Below are positions 7,720-14,202 of a DNA stretch of 28,750 bases, piece by piece. How positions within the stretch are numbered: position 1 is the stretch's first letter; each line of letters begins with the position of its first letter. Source of the DNA: Nitrospira sp. ST-bin4 (lineage in GTDB: Bacteria; Nitrospirota; Nitrospiria; Nitrospirales; Nitrospiraceae); NCBI GenBank assembly GCA_002083565.1, contig MSXM01000040.1, positions 37,442-66,191 of the forward strand, read 5' to 3'. Position numbers and translations under genes: made by a program. Below the pieces are notes generated by a model. That model searched no databases and was not told the DNA's origin. It saw only the letters and a list, made by a program, of their open reading frames with translations.

Positions 7720-8766
7720 GTGGCCATTCGGAAGGGCCGACACCGTATTCAAGAATTCGCTCTGATTCAGGCTCTCGCACGTCGTTTCGCCGGAAAAAGC
7801 TCCAATCTCGTGCAGGGTATCGGCGATGATGCCGCCGTCATTGCAGCGCCGGCCCCTGCGTGGTGGCACGTCACGACCGATCTGCTCGCCGAAGGCGTGC
7901 ACTTCGATCTGCGGACGGCCTCGGCCGAATCGGTGGGCTATCGGGCCGCCATGGCCAACCTCAGCGACATTGCAGCAATGGGCGCATCTCCCCGCTATCT
8001 GCTCGTCTCACTCGCTGTGCCGAGGACATTTGCAGCGGCGCGCATCCTTGAACTCTATGAAGGCCTCATGCAAGCCTGTAGTCTGCATGGGGTCACACTC
8101 ATCGGAGGCGACACCTCAGCCTCACAGACCGGACTATTCCTGAGCATCACTCTTATCGGCACAACGATCTCTGGACGGGCGCTGTTCCGTCACGGCGCTC
8201 ATGTCGGAGACTGTATCTATGTGACAGGCACTTTGGGGGACTCGCTGGCCGGCCTGCAACTCTTGGCAGGCAACAAATCGAAGCGTTCGACACCACGACC
8301 ATCGGGCCCCCTGCGCAAATCTCACCAAGACTACCTGATCCGTCGCCACCTCCACCCGACAGCCCGCATCGGTGAAGGCCTGTGGCTGAACCGCGCCGGG
8401 CTCGCGACTGCCGCCATCGATCTATCCGACGGCCTATCCGGCGATCTTCGGCACATCTGTGATGCAAGCCGGGTCGGCGCGGAAATCGATCTCGGTGCCC
8501 TTCCGATTTCACCGGCCTGCTCCGCCTATGCTGAAACCCGCGGCCTGCGCCCGCTGGAATTAGCGCTCACCGGAGGCGAAGACTATGAACTCCTCTTCAC
8601 CGCTCCTCCGGCAAGACAGACAGCCTTGGAGCGGCAAGCCCGCACACGCGGTTTTCAGATCACACGGATCGGCTCCATTCGCCCCCGCCGGTTCGGGATG
8701 CAGATGAAATCCACCGACGGCGCGACGCGGCCGATTCCTATGACCAGCTACGAACACTTCCACTGA
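7720..8766 (+). CDS. thiL: Thiamine-monophosphate kinase ThiL
   Basis: ThiL phosphorylates thiamine monophosphate to the active cofactor thiamine diphosphate, using ATP. The 348-residue protein shows the family motifs in order: FALIQALARRF at the N-terminus, GIGDDAAVI (ATP and magnesium binding), VTTDLLAEGVHFDL, GYRAAMANLSDIAAMGA, GGDTSAS, then DLSDGLSGDLRHI and LTGGEDYELLFT. The start is a GTG at 7720, three bases after the lon stop and without a clear ribosome-binding site, so translation is probably coupled to lon. Its TGA stop overlaps the ATG of the next gene (TGATG). No thiamine riboswitch is visible upstream, as expected for an internal gene of a transcript. Confidence 0.95.
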   Translation: MAIRKGRHRIQEFALIQALARRFAGKSSNLVQGIGDDAAVIAAPAPAWWHVTTDLLAEGVHFDLRTASAESVGYRAAMANLSDIAAMGASPRYLLVSLAVPRTFAAARILELYEGLMQACSLHGVTLIGGDTSASQTGLFLSITLIGTTISGRALFRHGAHVGDCIYVTGTLGDSLAGLQLLAGNKSKRSTPRPSGPLRKSHQDYLIRRHLHPTARIGEGLWLNRAGLATAAIDLSDGLSGDLRHICDASRVGAEIDLGALPISPACSAYAETRGLRPLELALTGGEDYELLFTAPPARQTALERQARTRGFQITRIGSIRPRRFGMQMKSTDGATRPIPMTSYEHFH

Positions 8767-9281
8767 TGTCCGATCACAGCAGCTCTTCTCCAACTTCGCG
8801 CAGCCGATCATTCCGGGCCTTGCTGCGTCAGGTACTCCACCTCCAAGAACCGCCGCAACGGACTGCGCTGGCATTTGCCGTGGGAGTTTTTATCGCATTT
8901 TCTCCAGCCTATGGGCTTCATACGGCCATGGTCGTCTTTTGCACGTGGCTCTTCGGCCTTAATTTTCTGGCCTTGCTGGCCGGAGCCTTTGTCAACAATC
9001 CCTGGACCATCGTGCCTATTCTCGGAGCCACTTATTGGACCGGGGCCTGGTTGTTGGGACGAACGGAGACGCCAACCTTCAACTGGGATGACCTCAGTTT
9101 CAACGGCATCTACGAACAAGTTGTTCCCTACATCGTTCCATTCGCGTTCGGTGGATTGATCCTGAGCGTGATCGGCGCGCTGGTCTCGTACCCGATTGCC
9201 TATCGACTGATCCTCAGATACCGCCCCTCACCCGGTGTCTCAACCACCCCGCCATTGCCGCCCCACGATCAGGTGGGCTAA
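8766..9281 (+). CDS. DUF2062-family membrane protein
   Basis: This 171-residue protein matches what I know of the DUF2062 family: a short cytoplasmic N-terminus rich in Ser and Arg, then the LHLQEPPQRTALAFAVGVFIAFSPAYGLH-type region (about residues 24-52), an NNPWTIVPI motif near residue 77-85, and hydrophobic membrane segments at roughly 32-50, 52-75, 78-95 and 125-150. Biochemical function is unknown; relatives often sit beside glycosyltransferases or cell-envelope genes, but none is adjacent here. The ATG overlaps the thiL stop by one base, so the two are translationally coupled. The role is left open. Confidence 0.85.
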   Translation: MSDHSSSSPTSRSRSFRALLRQVLHLQEPPQRTALAFAVGVFIAFSPAYGLHTAMVVFCTWLFGLNFLALLAGAFVNNPWTIVPILGATYWTGAWLLGRTETPTFNWDDLSFNGIYEQVVPYIVPFAFGGLILSVIGALVSYPIAYRLILRYRPSPGVSTTPPLPPHDQVG

Positions 9282-9284
9282 GAT
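9255..9284 (+). promoter_or_regulatory. Candidate sigma-70 promoter of the HD-domain gene
   Basis: TTGCCG (9255-9260, 4/6), 18-base spacer, TAAGAT (9279-9284, 4/6). The -10 element overlaps the stop codon of the DUF2062 gene and lies 11 bases before the ATG at 9296, implying a leader of about five bases or none. There is no Shine-Dalgarno sequence before that ATG. The match is moderate and the promoter is inferred. Confidence 0.4.
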
Positions 9285-9295
9285 GCTCACCTGTC

Positions 9296-10714
9296 ATGAT
9301 TTCATCCGAACAATCAAACGCGCCCTATGACGGATCGGCCTTGATTGCCGATCCCATTCACCGGTACGTCTCGTTCACGGTTCCCTATGCCGACCCCGAT
9401 CCCCATGAACGCACCGAGAAAGATCTGATCGATTCACCCTGGGTCCAACGGCTGCGCTACATCTATCAACTGCAAAGCGCCCGGTGGGTCTATCCCTCAG
9501 CTGAACACACCCGCTTTGTGCACTCACTCGGCACGATGCACGTAGCCGGGCGATTCGCCCGGCATCTCTACCCCTTCCTCAAAAAAACTGTGAAAGACGT
9601 GCCTTCGGCCAACTATGTCGAAGAACTGCTGCGGGTAACTGCGCTCGTTCATGATATAGGCCACGGCCCGTTTTGCCATTTCTTCGATGAAAACTTTCTC
9701 CATGGGTTCCATCTCACGCATGAAAAGTTAGGACAGATCATCATTCGTGAGTATCTGGGGCCGATCATCAAAAAGATCCGCCGCAGCCCTTCGGGCCCCT
9801 TTGCGAAGGGAGAGGAACTGGATCCCGACCAGGTGGCGCATCTGATCCTCAAGGAGAAGGGCAAGGACAATTCACGGCTTCCACGTTGGCTGAACCTGCT
9901 CCAACCCGTTATCTCCGGCAGTTATACGGGAGACAACCTGGATTACGTCTTGCGGGATTCGTACATGTGCGGTGTGGCCGTAGGACCCGTCGATCTGACA
10001 AGACTGATTCACTATACGATTGTGACCGACAAGGGCTTCACCATTCACAAGACCGGACTCCCGGCCCTGCAAATGTTCCTCAACACCCGGATGTATCTAT
10101 ATTCCAATGTCTACTTCCACCGCACCACCAGAGCGATCGACATTCATCTGCGCGACATTTTCGGCGAAACCATGAAGCTGCTCTTCCCGCGAAACCCGCG
10201 CAAGCACATGGATGCCTATTGCAGGCTCACTGATTGGTCTCTCCTGGAAGAGGTCAGAGGCTGGAAGCGGACCAGCCTGAAATCGCGCCGCCGGCTGGGA
10301 GATGAGTGGGGTCGAATTTTGGACCGTGACGTGAAATGGAAGATGGCCTACAGCACGTCTCTGAAGGAGAAAGGGCAGGAGCGAGGGATGGCCTTCCCCA
10401 GCCAGCAGGAATTCGCGCAGCAGATCGCAAGAGAATTACCGAAAGCATTGAGGGGGCTGGAATTTCGTGTCGATATGGCGCCGCTCGATCCACGCCCCGA
10501 CCCAAAAGACCGGCGCGGCAATCCGCTCTATGTCTATGATCCGGGAACTAAACAGGTATCGACGGAACCACTCGAAGAATTCCTGGATCTCTTGCCGACG
10601 AGGCTGATCCAATTTCGAATCTATTCGCACGACCACGCTCACGACGCCGCGCTGTCCCGTGCCGCTGCAACCATTCTGAACAAAGCGCCATCGAGCCTGG
10701 AATCGAATTATTAG
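9296..10714 (+). CDS. HD-domain phosphohydrolase (SAMHD1/YdhJ-like, possible dNTPase)
   Basis: The 472-residue protein belongs to the HD superfamily group related to dGTPases and SAMHD1 (COG1078-like). The N-terminal part has WVQRLRYIYQLQSARWVYPSAEHTRFVHSLGTMH, in which HTRFVHS supplies the first metal-binding histidine. ALVHDIGHGPFCHFFDENF holds the HD pair and a further histidine, and DNLDYVLRDSYMCGV supplies the last metal-binding aspartate. These are the four H...HD...D ligands, so the enzyme is probably active on a phosphorylated substrate. Whether it hydrolyses dNTPs or another nucleotide cannot be told here. It is 14 bases after the DUF2062 gene on the same strand. Its TAG stop directly abuts the stop codon of the convergent gene that follows. 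Confidence 0.88.
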   Translation: MISSEQSNAPYDGSALIADPIHRYVSFTVPYADPDPHERTEKDLIDSPWVQRLRYIYQLQSARWVYPSAEHTRFVHSLGTMHVAGRFARHLYPFLKKTVKDVPSANYVEELLRVTALVHDIGHGPFCHFFDENFLHGFHLTHEKLGQIIIREYLGPIIKKIRRSPSGPFAKGEELDPDQVAHLILKEKGKDNSRLPRWLNLLQPVISGSYTGDNLDYVLRDSYMCGVAVGPVDLTRLIHYTIVTDKGFTIHKTGLPALQMFLNTRMYLYSNVYFHRTTRAIDIHLRDIFGETMKLLFPRNPRKHMDAYCRLTDWSLLEEVRGWKRTSLKSRRRLGDEWGRILDRDVKWKMAYSTSLKEKGQERGMAFPSQQEFAQQIARELPKALRGLEFRVDMAPLDPRPDPKDRRGNPLYVYDPGTKQVSTEPLEEFLDLLPTRLIQFRIYSHDHAHDAALSRAAATILNKAPSSLESNY

Positions 10715-11488
10715 CTACACTGCAACGCTCGTCGGCTGTGCCGGCTGGTTCTCGATCAGATAGGTTTTCCGTATTTTCATGGCAGTTCGCTGTTCCACTG
10801 TCGGAAAATGCGGCCCACGCTTCTTCACTGGAAATCGCCGTTCAAACCGCTCAATGACCTCACGCGCGTCCTTCGTCGCTCCGGAACGAACCAGGAGCAG
10901 TGAGAGCCGAAGATAGGCCGGAACAAGCAGCAGGAGATGCCGTACTTCTTTTACTTCGCTGATCACGTAGCGATATCCGGCAATAGACACGGCTTGATTG
11001 ATTTTCTCGTAGCAGACCGCTTCAATCATGTGAATCCCCAGCCGATCGGTGTCTGCGCTGATACTCTGCTCCCATTGCCCATTCACCAACGCCCGCAGAT
11101 CTTCAGGAGACAGTGAAAATCCGCCCTTCTTGGCGGCCCGCGCCCGTTCCACGACTGCTCTTGCCTCCAGCCAGGCCCCATACAATCCCACCAACACACC
11201 AAGACAAGGAATCGATCGTTGGCAGGTTCCGTCCAGAGGGGAAAACCCATTCTTGGCCACCTGCGACGGCAGGAATATCCGACCATGTGCCCGGGCACAG
11301 ACCTCACACCGGCTGTCGTCGTCCGGCGTCACATAGATGTACATGCGGACACCAGAGCGATCGAAGATATCGACAGCCAAGATTCGCCCGGCCATGATTT
11401 GCAATTGGTAGTACTGCCAGAGAACCAACAGTCCAAGAATGGCCACCAAGTATGGTGTCACATCTGAAAAATGAATCCCCTCGAGCAT
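10715..11488 (-). CDS. Membrane-anchored hypothetical protein with a four-cysteine motif
   Basis: No clear family. The 257-residue protein has one N-terminal membrane segment (about residues 10-27, YLVAILGLLVLWQYYQ), then a domain with four cysteines: Cys61-x2-Cys64 in DSRCEVCARAHGRIF, and Cys89 and Cys95 in DGTCQRSIPC. That spacing and the surrounding residues (Asp before the first Cys, GRIF after it) look like the C-terminal part of phage minor head/MuF-type domains, or a small zinc-binding fold. Both are resemblances, not identifications. The rest is helical and charged, including a possible repeat-like helical pair near residues 130-220. The ATG at 11488 has GAGGAG five to six bases upstream. 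The gene converges with the HD gene with no intergenic space. Confidence 0.75.
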   Translation of the reverse strand: MLEGIHFSDVTPYLVAILGLLVLWQYYQLQIMAGRILAVDIFDRSGVRMYIYVTPDDDSRCEVCARAHGRIFLPSQVAKNGFSPLDGTCQRSIPCLGVLVGLYGAWLEARAVVERARAAKKGGFSLSPEDLRALVNGQWEQSISADTDRLGIHMIEAVCYEKINQAVSIAGYRYVISEVKEVRHLLLLVPAYLRLSLLLVRSGATKDAREVIERFERRFPVKKRGPHFPTVEQRTAMKIRKTYLIENQPAQPTSVAV

Positions 11489-11659
11489 GCGCGCTCCTCA
11501 TTCGTGGCGAGGCCACTCTTGATGGAGGATAGCAACAGTCATTTTGATCGCCTAGAGAATTCACTATTTCCTAACAGAGTCAGTACCTTCCCTCTAAAGC
11601 ATGAGACCATTCGTCTCTGCGACCAATCAAAGGCCATGGCTGCCTGGCACTGCATTAAG

Positions 11660-11675
11660 TGGCAGGGATCATGCA
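11660..11675 (+). promoter_or_regulatory. Sigma-54-type promoter candidate
   Basis: TGGCAGGGATCATGCA has GG at 11661-11662 and GC at 11673-11674 separated by exactly ten bases. Compared with TGGCACG-N4-TTGCA it differs at two of twelve defined positions. Transcription would begin near 11685, about 50 bases before the ATG at 11737. A small dyad, GTGGC-GAG-GCCAC, lies at 11504-11516, a plausible distance for an activator site. The rest of 11489-11736 shows nothing else. Confidence 0.45.
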
Positions 11676-11736
11676 TCACATTCCTATGGACGAAACCGCG
11701 TCCAGCTATGAGCCACTGTGCAAAAGGAGAGATACC

Positions 11737-12108
11737 ATGCCGCTCACACGTAACCTGACGATCCTCGTGCTGGTGCTGTCGACCTGGCTGGGAGTCCCGG
11801 CCTATGCTCAACATGGCGGTGGGCAACAAGACGCCGTCAAAATCTTAAACGGCATGCCGCCGGATGTCCTGGCGAAGGTCCAGGCATTGGCGCAGATGCT
11901 TCAACAAGGGATCAAGGACGGCAAATTGACGGATGCGGAGGTCAAACAAGGGCTGATGTCCGGTCGCCTTGCAGAAAAACTCAAAGAGCTGAATCCGGGA
12001 GCAGACCAGCTTCTGGATGACATCAGCGCCGCCACGAAAGAAGGCACCGGACCCGGCGAAGAGAGCCTGATGCCCCTGCTGGGAGGATTGGGCATCTCGC
12101 CGAACTAG
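11737..12108 (+). CDS. Small secreted helical protein of unknown function
   Basis: I do not recognise the family. From the ATG at 11737, which has an excellent ribosome-binding site (AAGGAGAG, about six bases upstream), the protein has 123 residues. A signal peptide is clear: basic MPLTRN, hydrophobic LTILVLVLSTWLGV and cleavage after AYA. The mature part is about 100 residues, mostly helical, with KILNGMPPDVLAKVQALAQM and GLMSGRLAEKLKELNPGA, and a Gly/Pro-rich end. It has no cysteines and no evident enzymatic motif. The frame extends upstream to 11659, but that stretch covers the promoter-like region. It stands alone on its strand between a divergent hypothetical gene and convergent purN. 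The sigma-54-like sequence upstream suggests regulated expression. Confidence 0.8.
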   Translation: MPLTRNLTILVLVLSTWLGVPAYAQHGGGQQDAVKILNGMPPDVLAKVQALAQMLQQGIKDGKLTDAEVKQGLMSGRLAEKLKELNPGADQLLDDISAATKEGTGPGEESLMPLLGGLGISPN

Positions 12109-12141
12109 CAGGTCGTTGGCAAATCACAGAAATGAGGAAGG

Positions 12142-12179
12142 ATAACCTGCCTTGATCAAGGAGGCTGTGCAGGGGTTAT
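12142..12179. terminator. Stem-loop between convergent genes (possible terminator, no T-tract)
   Basis: ATAACC (12142-12147) pairs with GGTTAT (12174-12179). Between them is the perfect 12-base palindrome CCTTGATCAAGG (12150-12161), plus TGC/GCA pairs. It overlaps the purN stop codon and lies 33 bases after the stop of the small secreted gene. No run of T follows on either strand, so intrinsic termination is uncertain. Confidence 0.35.
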
Positions 12180-12850
12180 GACGGGCTGATGATCGCTTCC
12201 CCTACCGGGTGGCCGCCGTCGATACGGACGCGCCGTCCATCGACTTGCAGCCGCCCCTCGGAGAAGAGTTGCACAGCTCTGGGATAGATTCTGTGTTCTT
12301 GGACAAGGATGCGGTCCGCAAGGGTGTCGGAAGTGTCCCCGTCGAGAATAGGCACGGCCGCTTGCAGAATGATCGGCCCTTCGTCGACTCCTTCCGTGAC
12401 GAAATGCACCGTGCAGCCGGCAAGTTTGCAGCCCCATTCAATGGCCTTCTTCTGCACCTCTAAGCCCGGAAACGACGGCAGTAACGACGGATGAATATTC
12501 ATCATCCGATTGGCATAGGCATTGACCAGCACAGCAGTCACAATCTTCATGTAACCGGCCAATAACACCAATTCAACATTGTACTTTTCAAGCACCTCCA
12601 GCAGCGCACGATCATAGGCTTCGCGGCTGTCAGGCCGTCCGGCAAATGGTTTGGGGTCGACGAACAGGTCCGGCAGACCGTACTTGCGCGCCCGCTCCAG
12701 CGCTGCAGCGTCTTTCTTGTTGCTGATGATGGCCACGATGGTCGCGTGGACCTGCCCGGCTTCAATTGCATCGATCACCGCTTGCAGATTTGATCCGCGG
12801 CCTGACGCCAACACCGCCACGCGCAGTGGAGTCGTTCGCTTAATCGACAT
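12176..12850 (-). CDS. purN: Phosphoribosylglycinamide formyltransferase PurN
   Basis: PurN transfers a formyl group from 10-formyl-tetrahydrofolate to GAR, the third step of purine synthesis. The 224-residue protein has the phosphate-binding loop VLASGRGSNLQAVID near the N-terminus, the folate/catalytic segment MNIHPSLLPSFPG with the catalytic Asn and His, and TEGVDEGPIILQ with the catalytic Asp. All three active-site residues known from E. coli PurN are present. Length is slightly above the usual 190-215. The ATG at 12850 lies inside the end of purM (11-base overlap), so the two genes are one translationally coupled unit. Confidence 0.96.
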   Translation of the reverse strand: MSIKRTTPLRVAVLASGRGSNLQAVIDAIEAGQVHATIVAIISNKKDAAALERARKYGLPDLFVDPKPFAGRPDSREAYDRALLEVLEKYNVELVLLAGYMKIVTAVLVNAYANRMMNIHPSLLPSFPGLEVQKKAIEWGCKLAGCTVHFVTEGVDEGPIILQAAVPILDGDTSDTLADRILVQEHRIYPRAVQLFSEGRLQVDGRRVRIDGGHPVGEAIISPS

Positions 12851-13877
12851 ACTCCACCGCAGGCTCTTGTCCGGTTGATGGCGCCATTTCTCCGATCTGC
12901 CAGCCCCGATCTCCCAGGGTCGCCGCAGCGGCGAGCACGGCAGACACCGAATCGGACGGCGTCACAAGGATCAACCCGATACCCATATTGAATACCCGAT
13001 ACATTTCTTCGCGGTCCACCCGCCCCAAGCGGCTCATCACGTCAAAAATCGGCGGCGCCGGCCACGCCTTGCGGCTGATCCTGGCCCGCACCGCTTCGGG
13101 AAACACACGCGGCAAATTCTCTGTGATGCCTCCGCCGGTAATGTGCGCAATCCCTTTAATCGGACAATCTTGGAGAAGGGAGAGAATCTGCTTTGCATAA
13201 ATTCTGGTTGGTGTCAGCAACACCTCGCCGAGTGGACGATCGAGTTCAGGTAATCGGCTCGTGACCGTCAATTTTGCCTGATCGAACAACACATGACGCG
13301 CCAGCGAGTAGCCGTTGCTATGCAGCCCCGTAGACGCCAACCCGATGATCGCGTCGCCCGGCTTGATCGTCTTGCCGTCAACGATTTTGGACTTCTCGAC
13401 CACTCCGACAGCGAAACCGGCCAGATCGTATTCGCCGTCCGCATACATCGACGGCATCTCTGCCGTCTCTCCGCCGATCAACGCGCACCCGGCTTGGCGG
13501 CAGCCTTCGGCGATTCCTTTGACTACATCCTGAGCCTTCGGCACCGCTAACTTACCCGTCGCAAAGTAGTCGAGGAAAAACAGTGGCTCGGCTCCACTCA
13601 CAGCAATGTCATTCACACACATGGCGACAAGATCGATGCCGATCGTATCGTGCCGATCCATCATGAACGCAATCTTCAGCTTGGTCCCGACACCATCGGT
13701 TCCGGACACGAGCACCGGCTCTTTGTATCGATCGGCCCGCAAGCCGAACAGGCCGCCGAACCCGCCCAGATCGCCCAGCACTTCCGGACGGAAGGTCGAG
13801 CGAACGAGCGGCTTGATGCGATCGACAAACTCGTCCCCCGCATCAATATCAACACCTGATTCCCGATAGGTAGTCAT
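12840..13877 (-). CDS. purM: Phosphoribosylformylglycinamidine cyclo-ligase PurM (AIR synthetase)
   Basis: PurM closes the imidazole ring of AIR, the fifth step of purine synthesis, using ATP. The 345-residue protein shows the family motifs: MTTYRESGVDIDAGD at the start, FGGLFGL, SGTDGVGTKLKIA, the long VAMCVNDIAVSGAEPLFFLDY, GGETAEMPSMY, then GLASTGLHSNGYSLAR and HITGGGITENLPR. Length fits the family. The start ATG at 13877 has no Shine-Dalgarno sequence, and a promoter -10 element lies nine bases upstream. purN follows with an 11-base overlap. The gene directs transcription away from the large signalling gene that lies upstream on the same strand. Confidence 0.97.
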   Translation of the reverse strand: MTTYRESGVDIDAGDEFVDRIKPLVRSTFRPEVLGDLGGFGGLFGLRADRYKEPVLVSGTDGVGTKLKIAFMMDRHDTIGIDLVAMCVNDIAVSGAEPLFFLDYFATGKLAVPKAQDVVKGIAEGCRQAGCALIGGETAEMPSMYADGEYDLAGFAVGVVEKSKIVDGKTIKPGDAIIGLASTGLHSNGYSLARHVLFDQAKLTVTSRLPELDRPLGEVLLTPTRIYAKQILSLLQDCPIKGIAHITGGGITENLPRVFPEAVRARISRKAWPAPPIFDVMSRLGRVDREEMYRVFNMGIGLILVTPSDSVSAVLAAAATLGDRGWQIGEMAPSTGQEPAVEYVD

Positions 13878-13886
13878 GGGCGCGCT

Positions 13887-13916
13887 ATCTTAGAGGAGGG
13901 CCCTTACGGAGGTCAA
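13887..13916 (-). promoter_or_regulatory. Sigma-70-type promoter of purMN, near-leaderless
   Basis: On the minus strand: TTGACC (13916-13911, 5/6), 18-base spacer, TAAGAT (13892-13887, 4/6). Nine bases separate the -10 from the ATG at 13877, so the transcript should start zero to about four bases before the start codon. No PurR-like operator is evident. Confidence 0.55.
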
Positions 13917-14037
13917 CGCAGTGAAGGGACTATCCGATTCTTTTTTTCTCATTTCACAACACGGGGCGGCGGGCCGTTTCTCACTGCGCGCATCCACCGC
14001 GCACATCATCCCGCTCTTCCCCCGGCCTGGGCGGAGC

Positions 14038-14189
14038 GCCTCCAGTTGACTGCACAGACGAAGCCTCACAGCTGTCGTAGCTTCGAGGAGAAGGAAAGCG
14101 GAAACTGACCGACTCCGCGAGGGAATTTCCGAAGGCTTCCGCTCCTCGAAGCGCCACGACAGCGCTTTGGTCGTGCGGAAGCTGGAGGC
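14038..14189. repeat. Long imperfect inverted repeat (about 150 bases) between purM and the hybrid kinase gene
   Basis: The two arms pair in blocks: GCCTCCAG (14038-14045) with CTGGAGGC (14182-14189); GCTGTCGT (14071-14078) with ACGACAGC (14156-14163); GCTTCGAGGAG (14080-14090) with CTCCTCGAAGC (14142-14152); and CGGAAA (14099-14104) with TTTCCG (14126-14131). It begins 13 bases after the kinase stop codon. It could fold as RNA or DNA into one long hairpin. There is no T-tract after it and no coding sequence. The remaining part of the 13878-14202 gap holds the purM promoter and a T-rich run near 13941-13948. Confidence 0.7.
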
Positions 14190-14202
14190 CCGCCGCCCCA
14201 TA

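Noticed and set aside
14038..14189. Integron attC site
   Set aside because: The palindromic shape suggested it, but the end boxes do not match the RYYYAAC and GTTRRRY core sites and no integrase is present.
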